DNA from: a virus
IMG/VR virus record: IMGVR_UViG_3300009180_000060
Location: 1 to 50,026 of that record
Strand: one strand, 5' to 3'
DNA length: 50,026 bases
A model generated the notes under the pieces. That model was not told where the DNA came from. It searched no databases and worked only from the letters and a program-made list of their open reading frames with translations. Both the position numbers and the translations under genes were made by a program. This document shows, one piece after another, positions 1 through 8,677 of the stretch (position 1 is its first letter; the number at the start of each line of letters is the position of its first letter).

Positions 1-641
1 GAGTTAAATGTTGTTGGCGATCTAGTATTAGCACCGTTGTCACCCATTTTAGCTGGTGCAACTTTCTCTAAACTAACGTTTTCCATCATACCCATGCCGC
101 CTTCTTCATCATCAAATTCTGATGTGTCATCGTCTGCATAAGCGTCACCGCCTACGTCGCCGTCAACTGGTTCCATGTCAAATTCGTCGCCGCCCATGTC
201 GTCGCCCATGTCGCCACCTTCTTGGTCGCCCATAAGCTCTTCAAACTCAGCCATTAATTCATCAAGTTTATCTTCAAGGTCAACTACACGATCTTCTAGA
301 TCTTCGTCGCCGAAATCGTCGTCGCCCATGTCGTCGCCCATGTCGTCGCCCATGTCGTCGTCGCCCATGTCGTCTTCTGGTTCTTCTTCGTCATCAAAGT
401 CAGCGTCTTCGTCGTCATCACCTTCGTTCATGCCGCTTTCGTCAGTTTCGACGTTGCTCATTATATCTTCAGTAGCAGAACCAGAAGTATCGTCCATATC
501 TTCTTCGATATCTTCTTCTTGCATAAGGTTTTCATAAATTTCGCGTGATTTCTCAACTACAATATTATGGAAAAGCTCGCGGGCTTTTTCGTTGTCATCG
601 TTAATCACATATTCGATTAACTGTTCAAATTTCGATGTCAT
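1..641 (-). CDS. Acidic prohead core / scaffold-like protein (partial, 3' end outside window)
   Basis: The reading frame starts at 641 and runs off the left edge, giving 213 codons. A good ribosome binding site (AAGGAGAG) lies 3 bases before the ATG and fixes the start. The first ~40 residues form a charged helical domain (MTSKFEQLIEYVINDDN, then ARELFHNIVVEKSREIYE), a pattern I know from prohead core proteins of T4-like phages of cyanobacteria. The rest is extremely acidic, with GDDM tetrapeptide repeats and a short coiled-coil-like stretch (LEDRVVDLEDKLDELMAEFEEL). Scaffold and core proteins of T4 (gp22, gp67, gp68) are acidic and are degraded by the head protease during maturation, so a core role fits. 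It is the last visible gene of a head cluster that contains the portal; a protease and a capsid gene would be expected just outside the window. The exact T4 equivalent is uncertain. Confidence 0.6.
   Translation of the reverse strand, partial: MTSKFEQLIEYVINDDNEKARELFHNIVVEKSREIYENLMQEEDIEEDMDDTSGSATEDIMSNVETDESGMNEGDDDEDADFDDEEEPEDDMGDDDMGDDMGDDMGDDDFGDEDLEDRVVDLEDKLDELMAEFEELMGDQEGGDMGDDMGGDEFDMEPVDGDVGGDAYADDDTSEFDDEEGGMGMMENVSLEKVAPAKMGDNGANTRSPTTFN
319..369 (-). repeat. 12-bp tandem repeat inside the core-like gene
   Basis: The unit TCGTCGCCCATG (plus strand) occurs three times at 319-354, followed by a copy extended by one TCG at 355-369. In the gene it encodes repeated Gly-Asp-Asp-Met. 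The repeat has the form expected of slippage or unequal recombination in an unstructured acidic linker. Confidence 0.85.
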
Positions 642-670
642 ATTCTCTCCTTGGATAATGGCTCGTGCTG

Positions 671-679
671 ATATTTACT
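671..679 (-). promoter_or_regulatory. Putative late promoter for the core-like gene
   Basis: On the minus strand the sequence AGTAAATAT resembles the T4-type late element TATAAATA. Transcription starting about 6 bases beyond it would give a leader of about 25 bases that contains the AAGGAGAG ribosome binding site of the gene starting at 641. Confidence 0.4.
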
Positions 680-716
680 ATTAACCAGCATTATTACTCT
701 ATTAGGGGTTGAAAAT

Positions 717-755
717 GACTAATTTATGTGGGTTTTGTTACATTTGAAATTAGTC
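717..755 (-). terminator. Strong hairpin between two head genes, possible terminator
   Basis: GACTAATTT at 717-725 pairs perfectly with AAATTAGTC at 747-755, and ATGT at 726-729 extends the stem with ACAT at 740-743, leaving a three-base bulge. It lies about 87 bases beyond the stop of the minus-strand gene ending at 842. The minus-strand tail after the stem is ATTTTC, only weakly U-rich, so it may instead be an RNA-processing or stability hairpin. Confidence 0.4.
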
Positions 756-841
756 TTCATGTAGAAGGCTACCCATTACGTACAAATCTTTTTTAAATGA
801 TTTAGTGAAACATTTGTTTCCCCAAAATAGTAATAGTAAAA

Positions 842-2737
842 TTAGTTCCAGTTGTCTTTGTTATATACCGGAGGGGCAAGGGTTCTACCTTTGTTTGGTT
901 GTGGTGGCATCGGTTGCGGCTGTTGTTGATATGCTGGTACTACAATACCTTGTGGCACCACAGATTCCGGAGGTATAGCTGGTTCTGGCGCAGCTGGTTT
1001 AGCTGGTTTAGGGGGAGGTGCAACAGGTCCAGGTGCCGGAGCAACTGGTTTTGGTTTAGGTATGCTATTATCAAAAGGTGGATATCCCAATTTCTTGAAC
1101 ACCGCATTAGCACGTTCCACCGCCTTGGACCAAGCCGGATCGCTATCTTTGCCGTGTTTCTGTTGTAGATCTTGTATTTCCTTAACCAGTCTCTTGATCT
1201 CTTCCGAATTTTTTGCATCTGTTGCTGTGGCGTTGTCAGATGATGTACCTGGTGCAGCGTCCGGAGTTTCCGACCCACGGGCATAATCAGCTATTTTTCC
1301 AACGCCTGACATGATAAGATCACCATTATTAAACACAAGGTCCAATGCAGCCAGGGCCGCGGCGTATTTTAAAAATCTCTTTGATTTTGCCGCCCACGAT
1401 AAATTGGCTGGTAAACTATTTGGTTTTAATATATTTGCTGCAGGGTTAGATGCGGTGGGTCCTGTCGGTGGTTTGGGGGTACTAGTTGGACTTGAGGTGG
1501 GACTAGTAGTACTTGTGTTAGAACTTGTTAATCGTCGTTGTGCTTCTCTTTCTAGAGCTATAGCTTCGTTACTTCCTCTTGGGATCACTGTGCCGTCTTG
1601 TTTTACCCATGACCCATCTGCATTTTTAGTGTGACTTGTTATCGTACCGGTTGACGCGGTGTCCGTAACTTGAGATCCTTTAGGCACACCAAAAGTTTTC
1701 TCTAATTTCGACCCTTCTTGTTTTAATTCTTTAGCAAGAGCTTTGGCGTCAAGAGTTCTACCATTAGGACCGGAAAACATATTAGTATTAGGTAGTCTCG
1801 TCCAACCTGTGGCTACCTCAGTTCCGTCGGTCAGTCTTAATACGGGAGTTTTTCCCAGCGCATCAGCTACTTCGGCTTGTGGCCTTCTTTTAAATAGCCA
1901 CCCAAAGTCGTCAGCAAGTTTCTCAACAGCCGGTGGTAGTCTTACTTCATTAAGCTGTGTTGTTTCATCTAAACGTTTTAATTTTGATACCAAAAGCGAC
2001 ATCTCGTCAGATTCAGATAAACTACGAGAGGTATTATGATTTTCTTTTACCGAATCCCAACCTTTTACCGCTCCCTTGGCCGCCCCTGTTAGTGCATCCA
2101 AACCATACTGGCCAGCTTGTTTTGCCATATTATAATGATGTTTGACTGTCGCCCCCAGAGCGTTTCCTACGTAAGAGCCGATTTTAGAGGCCACGGGCTC
2201 TTCTTCTTCGGGTTTAGCTGCTGCGGTTGCCGCCATATCAGCAGCAGTAAATGCGCCGATATCACCGCCCGCAACACCTTTGTCTGTTGTGTCTGTATTG
2301 GGTGTGCTTGTGTTAGTAGAAGCAGATCTCACTGCTCGGCTATCGGCGGAGGATGTATTGGTGGGTGGAGTCAGTCGGAATAGTTTAACCAGAGCATCCG
2401 CGTCTGTGGGCAGATTCATAGATTTTTTATAAGTTTGTATTGCGGCGAGGATGTCTTCTACTGGATTGCCACCACTATTGGGTATTTTAATTCCTTCTCT
2501 ATCTAATGCAGTATGCAGTTCCTTAACTAGTTCACTTGCTGACATTTTGGTTACGTCACTGCCACTATTTGATGAATCGTCGGCCTGTTGAGCGTTCTTG
2601 TATTCTTGATATCTAGATTCTTTGTTTCTTTCCGCTGCCATGCGTTCTTTAAACTCTTTTTCCTCTTCCGGAGATAGGTCAGTGAGGTCTTCTAACAGTT
2701 TAAATTGTGTATGCAGTTTTTTTAGTAATTGATCCAT
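842..2737 (-). CDS. Large low-complexity virion protein, probably internal head or ejected protein
   Basis: This 631-residue protein has no enzyme motif that I recognise. It begins with a charged helical segment (MDQLLKKLHTQFKLLEDLTD), has a Thr/Ser-rich linker near residues 125-155 and a small-residue helical stretch near 190-235. A compact-looking domain follows around residues 265-345 (LPPAVEKLADDFGWLF onward). After a Ser/Thr/Pro linker and a short hydrophobic segment near 450-475 it ends in a Pro-rich tail (residues ~565-631) with PQPMPPQP. Its ATG overlaps the stop of the preceding gene (TAATG), so the two are translationally coupled. Near residues 250-265 there are L-x-E tripeptides (RLDETTQLNE) of the general kind recognised by T4-type head proteases, although the following residue does not match well. 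The head-cluster position suggests a packaged or ejected protein; the function is unknown. Confidence 0.75.
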   Translation of the reverse strand: MDQLLKKLHTQFKLLEDLTDLSPEEEKEFKERMAAERNKESRYQEYKNAQQADDSSNSGSDVTKMSASELVKELHTALDREGIKIPNSGGNPVEDILAAIQTYKKSMNLPTDADALVKLFRLTPPTNTSSADSRAVRSASTNTSTPNTDTTDKGVAGGDIGAFTAADMAATAAAKPEEEEPVASKIGSYVGNALGATVKHHYNMAKQAGQYGLDALTGAAKGAVKGWDSVKENHNTSRSLSESDEMSLLVSKLKRLDETTQLNEVRLPPAVEKLADDFGWLFKRRPQAEVADALGKTPVLRLTDGTEVATGWTRLPNTNMFSGPNGRTLDAKALAKELKQEGSKLEKTFGVPKGSQVTDTASTGTITSHTKNADGSWVKQDGTVIPRGSNEAIALEREAQRRLTSSNTSTTSPTSSPTSTPKPPTGPTASNPAANILKPNSLPANLSWAAKSKRFLKYAAALAALDLVFNNGDLIMSGVGKIADYARGSETPDAAPGTSSDNATATDAKNSEEIKRLVKEIQDLQQKHGKDSDPAWSKAVERANAVFKKLGYPPFDNSIPKPKPVAPAPGPVAPPPKPAKPAAPEPAIPPESVVPQGIVVPAYQQQPQPMPPQPNKGRTLAPPVYNKDNWN

Positions 2738-4149
2738 TAAAATGCCCCTTCCTGTGTTTTTAGCCAGTTCTGATATCTAGCTTCTTTGGCTGGATCTGTA
2801 TATTGAGCGGGCTTTGATGATGTTTTATTAGTTGTAGTTGGTGTTGTCGATACAGAGGGACCACTAGTGATGCCTGTACTGCCTGCGTCTGCTGCAATAC
2901 CCACTGGATTTACCGAAGATCCTTCCGGGTAAATTTCATCAATAATATAGTTGATCAACTCCTCGGGTTTATCACCAAATGCTTGTTGCAGAGCTAATCC
3001 ACCTGCCATACCGCCCAATAACCCCACTAACATACCGGGTATTCCTCCGAAGGGCGCACCAATTAATGCACCAAAGTATGCACCAACTACAAAAATACCA
3101 AATTCTGCTATTACTTTACTCCAAATTTTTGCTATAGCACTTTTATATCTAGACACTGCACCGGCATCATTGGGATCGGCTGGTTTTGGTAAATTTTTAC
3201 TAGCATGATATGCTTCATAGATTATCATACCAGTATTAAGAACCCAGTTAGGTGTTTTGCCTATTTTAGCTGCAAAACCTTTCACCGCGTCCCACGCTCC
3301 TTCGTCCAACTGTTGGGCCTCGAATAGCACCGGATCAAGCATTAATTGTTGTTCCATCAAGGCCAATTCTTTTCTTAATGAATAAGAACTTTCATTAGTT
3401 TTTTCTTTATTGCCTGGTGCAAACGTATCTGGCGTATTTTTCTGTACCCATTCTTTTGCCTTGGGGCCAAAATCGCCGTTGAGGGCATCTTTATATGCTT
3501 GGTAGGCGTTTATTGCAATGCTCAACCCTTTGGCCGCAGGACCCCCGAAATTCAACACTCCTGCTAGGCCAGATGTAAATGCCTCCCAATAATCTCCTTT
3601 CTTGGCACGATTATACGCATCGTACCAGGCAGCGGCTGATGCAATAGGGCCTCCTACCATTTTTCCGGCAGTTCCAACTAGGGGACTTTTAGTAACGGCG
3701 CCTGCTACCCTTGCTAACCCACCCGCAGCTTGAGCACCCAGGGCACCTGCACTACCGGTTGATGACAATGCAATGGGCACTAATTTCTCCAATGCTGTGA
3801 CCAATTCATCTAATTTTTTAGCATCTTCGGGGTTCTTTTGTGCTTCAGGTGCGGCTGCGCCGGGTTTCGCACGACTGGGATCAGCTAACAGCTTATTCAT
3901 TACGGCTACAGTCTCTGGACCGGGATCGCCATCAACTGCTAGTGGAGGATTTGCTTGTTGGAATGCTCGTACGGCAGCAGCAGAATCCGGGCCAAAATTA
4001 CTGTCCACACCCTTTGATCCGACAGAATATCCTAAATCTTCTAAGCCCTGTTGTATTTTACCAATATTATCGCCCAGCCAAGCACCATTACGTGGTGCAA
4101 TTTCTTCTGTCAGATAATCTAATCTGTTTAGTATTGAGCGAATATCCAT
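2737..4149 (-). CDS. Virion protein with N-terminal peptidoglycan-binding domain and glycine-rich membrane segment
   Basis: The 470-residue product has a PG_binding_1-type domain at about residues 24-90: IGKIQQGLEDLGY, then NFGPDSAAAVRAFQQ and VDGDPGPET, matching the usual LQ..L..LGY / FG..T..AV..FQ / vdG pattern. The middle is Ala/Gly-rich. Residues ~340-395 form a hydrophobic glycine-zipper region (FGIFVVGAYFGALIGAPFGG and what follows), likely to insert in a membrane. A sequence near residue 282, QQLDEGAWDAV, matches the T4 head protease consensus L-x-E before a small residue. The C-terminus is Ser/Thr-rich. A protein that binds peptidoglycan and can insert in membrane, encoded between core-like proteins and portal, could be packaged in the head and ejected at infection, but that is inference. 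The PG-binding call is firm; the rest is not. Confidence 0.75.
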   Translation of the reverse strand: MDIRSILNRLDYLTEEIAPRNGAWLGDNIGKIQQGLEDLGYSVGSKGVDSNFGPDSAAAVRAFQQANPPLAVDGDPGPETVAVMNKLLADPSRAKPGAAAPEAQKNPEDAKKLDELVTALEKLVPIALSSTGSAGALGAQAAGGLARVAGAVTKSPLVGTAGKMVGGPIASAAAWYDAYNRAKKGDYWEAFTSGLAGVLNFGGPAAKGLSIAINAYQAYKDALNGDFGPKAKEWVQKNTPDTFAPGNKEKTNESSYSLRKELALMEQQLMLDPVLFEAQQLDEGAWDAVKGFAAKIGKTPNWVLNTGMIIYEAYHASKNLPKPADPNDAGAVSRYKSAIAKIWSKVIAEFGIFVVGAYFGALIGAPFGGIPGMLVGLLGGMAGGLALQQAFGDKPEELINYIIDEIYPEGSSVNPVGIAADAGSTGITSGPSVSTTPTTTNKTSSKPAQYTDPAKEARYQNWLKTQEGAF

Positions 4150-4161
4150 TTCGTGGTCCGT

Positions 4162-4380
4162 TTAGACTGCAGGTGCAGCAGGAGGTGCATATTGAGCTTT
4201 AATATCTTTCAATTTATTCTTAAATTCTAGTTCTCTAAGCTCATTCATCTTACGTAATTTACTTATTTGTTTTAACGTTAGTCGAGTTTTGCGAAGCTGG
4301 CCCATTTGAGGTTGCGAGTTATCGTTTTCAAGGTCTTGAAACCCTTCCGGACTGCGTTGGTAAATTTCGTTTAGGATCAT
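4162..4380 (-). CDS. Small basic protein next to the portal, prohead-core position
   Basis: This 72-residue protein (MILNEIYQRSPEGFQDLEND at the start, LTLKQISKLRKMNELRELEF in the middle) resembles a short conserved protein found directly after gp20 in T4-like phages of cyanobacteria, where T4 has the gp67 core protein. It is helical and positively charged with an Ala/Pro tail. The ATG lies 14 bases beyond the portal stop. There is no Shine-Dalgarno sequence; instead GATAAATA, overlapping the portal stop codon, ends 7 bases before the ATG. Equivalence to gp67 rests on position only. Confidence 0.7.
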   Translation of the reverse strand: MILNEIYQRSPEGFQDLENDNSQPQMGQLRKTRLTLKQISKLRKMNELRELEFKNKLKDIKAQYAPPAAPAV

Positions 4381-4387
4381 AGTATAT

Positions 4388-4395
4388 TATTTATC
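4388..4395 (-). promoter_or_regulatory. Putative late promoter 7 bases before an ATG
   Basis: GATAAATA on the minus strand overlaps the portal stop codon and is followed by seven bases (ATATACT) and then the ATG of the 72-residue protein. In T4 the late start site lies about six bases beyond the element, so the transcript would start at or one base before the ATG. Confidence 0.45.
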
Positions 4396-6233
4396 TATGC
4401 ACCAGCAGTTTGTCCGGCAGGGCTACCCACGCTTCCGGCACCAAGATCACCACCAGGAGCTGCCGCAGGGCCTGCGCCGGTATCTACATCCGCGGAACCT
4501 AATTCTGTATCGGCTAAATCATTGCCCATGTCAATATCTGATTCCATACCGCCAGGAGTTACACCCACTGTACGTAAGTCTTGTCCGGATGCAAGATCTG
4601 TCTTGATAAGTTCGTGTTCTTCTTTCCACAGAGTTTCGTTTTCCATGATCTCTTCTTCGGTTAGACCTAAATACCGCTTTAACAAGAAACGTTTTGATAG
4701 ATAAGGTAGTGGCTCAATAGCTGCAAATGTACTAACACGGGCAGTATCCAACTCCGACTGTCGATAGCTGGCAAAGTTTTGTGGTTGTGACAGTTTAATT
4801 GTAAAAATACTGCTGTCAATACTAAATCCACGCCAGTTTAAAAATAATTTAAACTCGTCGTCCAACTTCTGCATGATTAATTTTTGTAAACGTTCACAGT
4901 ATTTGTTAAATCTAAATTCCTGTATCAATGCTGTGCCCACACGACCGTCATTCATGGGTGCCGAGCTGTCATCTGGACCTGTTGGTAGGTAACTACTGGG
5001 AACACGTAACCCACGTGCCATTTTATTATTAAAATACTTTAAATCATCGATCTCGCCTAGGTTTTGACCACCGGGCAGTACCTCGACAGAACTACCGCGC
5101 CCGTCCGACGTTTGAGGGAAGAAGTAATCTTCGTTTACACTCAGGGGATTGTAACTGGCATCCATCATATTAGCACCACCGCCGGTTACAGTGGGTATAC
5201 GCCGTTGATGCATCTCATTTTTTACACGTTCCACAAAGGCCATAGCCATGTGACTGGGCATATTACCCACGTCAATCTTAAATAACCTACGTTCAGGAGC
5301 ACGTTGTACACGATAAATCAGTACAGAGTCTTCTAATAGTGCTTTTTGTTTGTAAACTTTGTAGATGTTCTCTAAAATACTTTGTCCAAAGGGCCAAAAG
5401 TAATCTAAACCTTCATTTAAACTTAAATGCACCACGTGTTTAGCGTCAATACATGATTCATTCATAGCTTGAGTGAATCTACCGTTACCTACACCCCCAC
5501 CGCCACCACCACCTGCACCACCGTTGGGTGCATTATAGTTACCGCCTGTGGTAACTGATCCAGTTGATCGACTTACATAATAATCTGACGTGGTTTTTGA
5601 CGCCATACTCATGTTTTGGAAGTTAGGGTTAATGTCACGAATAATATATTGCTCGGGACGCTTGCCTTCACTTTCATTTACAATAATTCTAGCCACTTTG
5701 ATCATGTCGATCCAGTACATTTCAAATGTTTCCGGATCTCGAACAAATACCTGATCGCCATACTTAATAGCGTTTCTAAACAGTTTAAACATTCGTTGAT
5801 CTAGCTTGTTTAGCTTAACCCACTGCTGTAATTGCTTTTTAATAATTTCAATTTCATGGTCTGTGGGTTTATCGCCAAAATCTATATCAAATGGTGTACC
5901 ATTATCACTGTTAGACTGTGTGCTAAACTCAGAAATAATGTCTAAACAAGCGTTGACTTCGGAATCGCAATCCATATTTTCATATTGATTGTACCGTTCC
6001 AGCCGGTTAGGGTGTCCCGAATACACTTCGGGTAATCGACTAGCATAGTTACGAAACGCAAATTCATTGCGTGTTCCACTTTCAAAGTCTGATCCAGGTC
6101 TATTATAGCCTGGTAATCCAAAATTATTTTTGCCCGATATCGGACTAAGTTGTCCCAGTTGATTTACATCAGCTAGTTTGAAATATTTTCTCCACGAACC
6201 GTTGCGTGAGTTACTGCTGTTTGAAGTTGCCAT
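4395..6233 (-). CDS. 20: Portal vertex protein, gp20 family
   Basis: This 612-residue protein is the dodecameric portal through which DNA is packaged and leaves and to which the neck attaches. Recognisable family features are the N-terminal YENMDCDSEVNACLDIISEF helix (residues ~84-104), the FDIDFGDKPTDHEIEIIK segment, the central HLSLNEGLDYFWPFGQS region, and RRLFKIDVGNMP in the crown-proximal part. It is longer than T4 gp20 (524 residues). The extra length includes a poly-glycine insertion near residues 238-250 and a Gly/Ala/Asp-rich C-terminal tail of about 50 residues. There is no ribosome binding site before the ATG; CTAAATA precedes it by 7 bases. It is followed by the small core-like protein, as in the T4 head cluster. 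Confidence 0.95.
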   Translation of the reverse strand: MATSNSSNSRNGSWRKYFKLADVNQLGQLSPISGKNNFGLPGYNRPGSDFESGTRNEFAFRNYASRLPEVYSGHPNRLERYNQYENMDCDSEVNACLDIISEFSTQSNSDNGTPFDIDFGDKPTDHEIEIIKKQLQQWVKLNKLDQRMFKLFRNAIKYGDQVFVRDPETFEMYWIDMIKVARIIVNESEGKRPEQYIIRDINPNFQNMSMASKTTSDYYVSRSTGSVTTGGNYNAPNGGAGGGGGGGVGNGRFTQAMNESCIDAKHVVHLSLNEGLDYFWPFGQSILENIYKVYKQKALLEDSVLIYRVQRAPERRLFKIDVGNMPSHMAMAFVERVKNEMHQRRIPTVTGGGANMMDASYNPLSVNEDYFFPQTSDGRGSSVEVLPGGQNLGEIDDLKYFNNKMARGLRVPSSYLPTGPDDSSAPMNDGRVGTALIQEFRFNKYCERLQKLIMQKLDDEFKLFLNWRGFSIDSSIFTIKLSQPQNFASYRQSELDTARVSTFAAIEPLPYLSKRFLLKRYLGLTEEEIMENETLWKEEHELIKTDLASGQDLRTVGVTPGGMESDIDMGNDLADTELGSADVDTGAGPAAAPGGDLGAGSVGSPAGQTAGA

Positions 6234-6240
6234 AGTTTAT

Positions 6241-6247
6241 TATTTAG
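6241..6247 (-). promoter_or_regulatory. Putative late promoter 7 bases before the portal ATG
   Basis: CTAAATA on the minus strand is followed by ATAAACT and then the portal ATG. It resembles the late-promoter core described for T4-like phages. No Shine-Dalgarno sequence is present between it and the ATG. Confidence 0.45.
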
Positions 6248-6251
6248 TTTT

Positions 6252-8666
6252 TTAACTCTGTAGTTGTAATAACCTGTCGGTCGTTCGCAAATAAGTGGTC
6301 ATACCTCGAAGTAGCGTATCCATTCTTTCCATCTTCATTGCCATTAGTTGTTCCGCTTCTTCTGAACCTTCCCCGCCTGGACTTTGTACATCGATAGGTT
6401 TACCATCTGGCATGGGAATTACTGCCTCTGTGCCGTGTAGCATGGCCATAAATCCATCCATCGGCCCGCTTAAAATATCACCAACTGCTGCCCCTCTGAT
6501 TCTAATTTGACCAGAAGCTATTTGTGCAGCATATTTGTCAGCTCTGTTAACACTATCCTGCATCCACTGTGGTCCACTGCCTCGTTTCACAACAGATCCT
6601 GCAACTGCACTGGTAGCTACTAGATTAGCATCCGCCTGTGATGATGTTGCAGAATTATATCCGAATTTGCTAGTCATTCCTGGTAAGTTTGTTTTCATAA
6701 ACCAAGCTGTAACTTTAGCAGCTATTCTAGGATCGCCTGAAATTAAATCTGGATTTTGCACTAGTCTATCATCACCAAATAATGCCCTTGACGCCGCGGC
6801 ATAATTACTTTTACCAGTAAGCTGAATAAATCCTCGCCCTCGGTACTTGTATCCATCACCGGGTGCAGAATTGCCATTAATTCCACCGTAAACAAGATTT
6901 GCAAAGGCTTCTGGATTCGATTTAATTTGATCTAATTCCGCATCTGTCTTGCCAGCAACTCGAGTAGTAAACGTTTGTCGTATGTAATCCGCTGATTGAT
7001 TGGAATAATTAGTATTTTCCGCTACATTTTGTCCCATACTTTCTTTCATTACATTACCTAACGTGGCATTAATTAATTTGTCATCAGTAATACCCTGAGC
7101 TTGTAATTCCTGTTTAACTAGTCCTAAATTCTCCGATGCTTCACCTGCCACCGGCGTAACAGATCCTGATGGGGCACTGGTACCAGTTGAGCCGCTGGTG
7201 CCTCCGCCTCCGAGGCTTGATAGTAACTCGGAAATATTGATTCCTCCGAACATTCTAGATAGCTGCGCTGTCATACCGGTTAGCTTGTCCATTCCGGATA
7301 CCATGGTAGGAACAGCATCATTAACTATTTTATCAACGTCTTGGTTTACATCTCGTTGAGCTTGGTTCATTTTCGCCATGTTTTTTGTCGAGGCGTCCAT
7401 GGCGCCTTCTTTTTGTGCAGTCTGAGTTTTATATGCTTGTTCTCTTGCCTCGGTCATTTTGTCGGTGCTTATACCAGCTAGACGTACCGTATCTGAATAT
7501 GATCCATATAGTTTATCAGAAAGTCCGGAGATGGCTAATTGTGCATGTGTCTTTGCTGACCTCTGTGCATCTTGTTGCATCAGTTTCATTATTTCAACGG
7601 AATCATTTAATCCCGATTGTATGGCCGCAGTTGCATTGGGGAAATTTTGTGCAAACTTTTGATATCCTGGATCATTTATAGCACCAGCCAATACTTTATT
7701 AAGATTATCAGCATGACCTTTTGCGTTTTCAGCAACAAACGCAATTATCTCTCGGTTACGTGACATTTCCTTCTTTGCTACCTCTGCATCAGGTCCGCCT
7801 TTTTCAATTCTAAGTTGTAGCTCTGCGTTTTTTGCTGCATATTGTTCTTGTGATAATGCATGTTCATTGGCTTTATTTTGTGCTTCTGCACTAATACCAG
7901 TTAATTTTGTAAGTCTATCCTGTTCATCTATGTATTCGGAAATACTTGCAGTTAATTCGGCTGTAGTTTGCTTCTTTCCTGAACCTGCTAATTGCTGAAA
8001 TTTCATATATTGCGCGGTGCTGTTATTGATATCATCAACACTCATGCCCATATTTCTATATTCTCCTTCTAACCCTGACTCTCTGATAGATGTAGCTACA
8101 TCAACAAATTGTTTTGCCCCGGCTTCTGCCGATCCTCCCAGGGCAGCAAATAGGGTGGAATTTTTTTTCATTATTGCGGTAAATTTGCCCATCTCCGACA
8201 TGGTGTATCCAGCACCCTGTAGATTTGCAAATGTATCGGACATATTCATCACCAAACCAGAACTACTTAATTCCCTAAAGGCTTTGAATTGTGCGTCACC
8301 TGATTTTTGTATGGCTATTACAACCGAGCCAACCGCTTTTGCAAATGATTCTAACTCCCTTCCTGTTTTTTCACTGACGAAGAGGGGATTGTTTACAAAG
8401 ACGCCTATCTTACTACTAATGGCCCGAACGACGTCACTGTATGCTGTTAGACCTTCGGCGCCGTCTGCTGATGATTGTATAGTTCGAGAAATAGATTGAG
8501 CTAACTGGGAACTGGCAGCTCTATTTCTATCTACGTAACTACCTGTTGCTAGTTCTGCATCTCTTATTGTTTTCGTAAGTTTTGCTAACTCCTGCGCTTC
8601 CGCATCGGTTAGTCTGGATTGATTCAGCAATTCGTCGCGTCTGCGTTGTGCTTGGTCGTCGGTCAT
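6252..8666 (-). CDS. Tape-measure-like tail protein with GH19 (chitinase-type) lysozyme domain
   Basis: This 804-residue protein combines a long helical region with a cell-wall hydrolase. Residues ~30-480 are helical and Ala-rich and are clearly related to the next upstream gene (shared pattern: small-residue AALGGSAEAG segment, DEQDRLTKLTGIS, then EQYAAKNAEL). Residues ~510-715 form a GH19 domain: NVMKESMGQN carries the likely catalytic Glu near 542, and YRGRGFIQLTGKSNY near 607-622 is the family signature. The C-terminal GDILSGPMDGF...LHGTEAVIPMPDGKP motif is typical of tape-measure proteins. Such proteins set tail length and can be ejected to cut peptidoglycan during DNA entry. It follows its paralog by 11 bases. 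Which paralog sets tail length cannot be told from sequence. Confidence 0.85.
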   Translation of the reverse strand: MTDDQAQRRRDELLNQSRLTDAEAQELAKLTKTIRDAELATGSYVDRNRAASSQLAQSISRTIQSSADGAEGLTAYSDVVRAISSKIGVFVNNPLFVSEKTGRELESFAKAVGSVVIAIQKSGDAQFKAFRELSSSGLVMNMSDTFANLQGAGYTMSEMGKFTAIMKKNSTLFAALGGSAEAGAKQFVDVATSIRESGLEGEYRNMGMSVDDINNSTAQYMKFQQLAGSGKKQTTAELTASISEYIDEQDRLTKLTGISAEAQNKANEHALSQEQYAAKNAELQLRIEKGGPDAEVAKKEMSRNREIIAFVAENAKGHADNLNKVLAGAINDPGYQKFAQNFPNATAAIQSGLNDSVEIMKLMQQDAQRSAKTHAQLAISGLSDKLYGSYSDTVRLAGISTDKMTEAREQAYKTQTAQKEGAMDASTKNMAKMNQAQRDVNQDVDKIVNDAVPTMVSGMDKLTGMTAQLSRMFGGINISELLSSLGGGGTSGSTGTSAPSGSVTPVAGEASENLGLVKQELQAQGITDDKLINATLGNVMKESMGQNVAENTNYSNQSADYIRQTFTTRVAGKTDAELDQIKSNPEAFANLVYGGINGNSAPGDGYKYRGRGFIQLTGKSNYAAASRALFGDDRLVQNPDLISGDPRIAAKVTAWFMKTNLPGMTSKFGYNSATSSQADANLVATSAVAGSVVKRGSGPQWMQDSVNRADKYAAQIASGQIRIRGAAVGDILSGPMDGFMAMLHGTEAVIPMPDGKPIDVQSPGGEGSEEAEQLMAMKMERMDTLLRGMTTYLRTTDRLLQLQS

Positions 8667-8677
8667 TTCTTATAGTG

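Noticed and set aside
175-537. Plus-strand frame rich in Ser/Pro/Met
   Set aside because: It is the antisense of the GDD/GDDM repeats of the minus-strand acidic gene; low complexity, no ribosome binding site.
807-820. GAAAC-ATTT-GTTTC hairpin downstream of the 631-aa gene
   Set aside because: Only 5 bp and AT-rich, without a T tail; expected by chance in this base composition.
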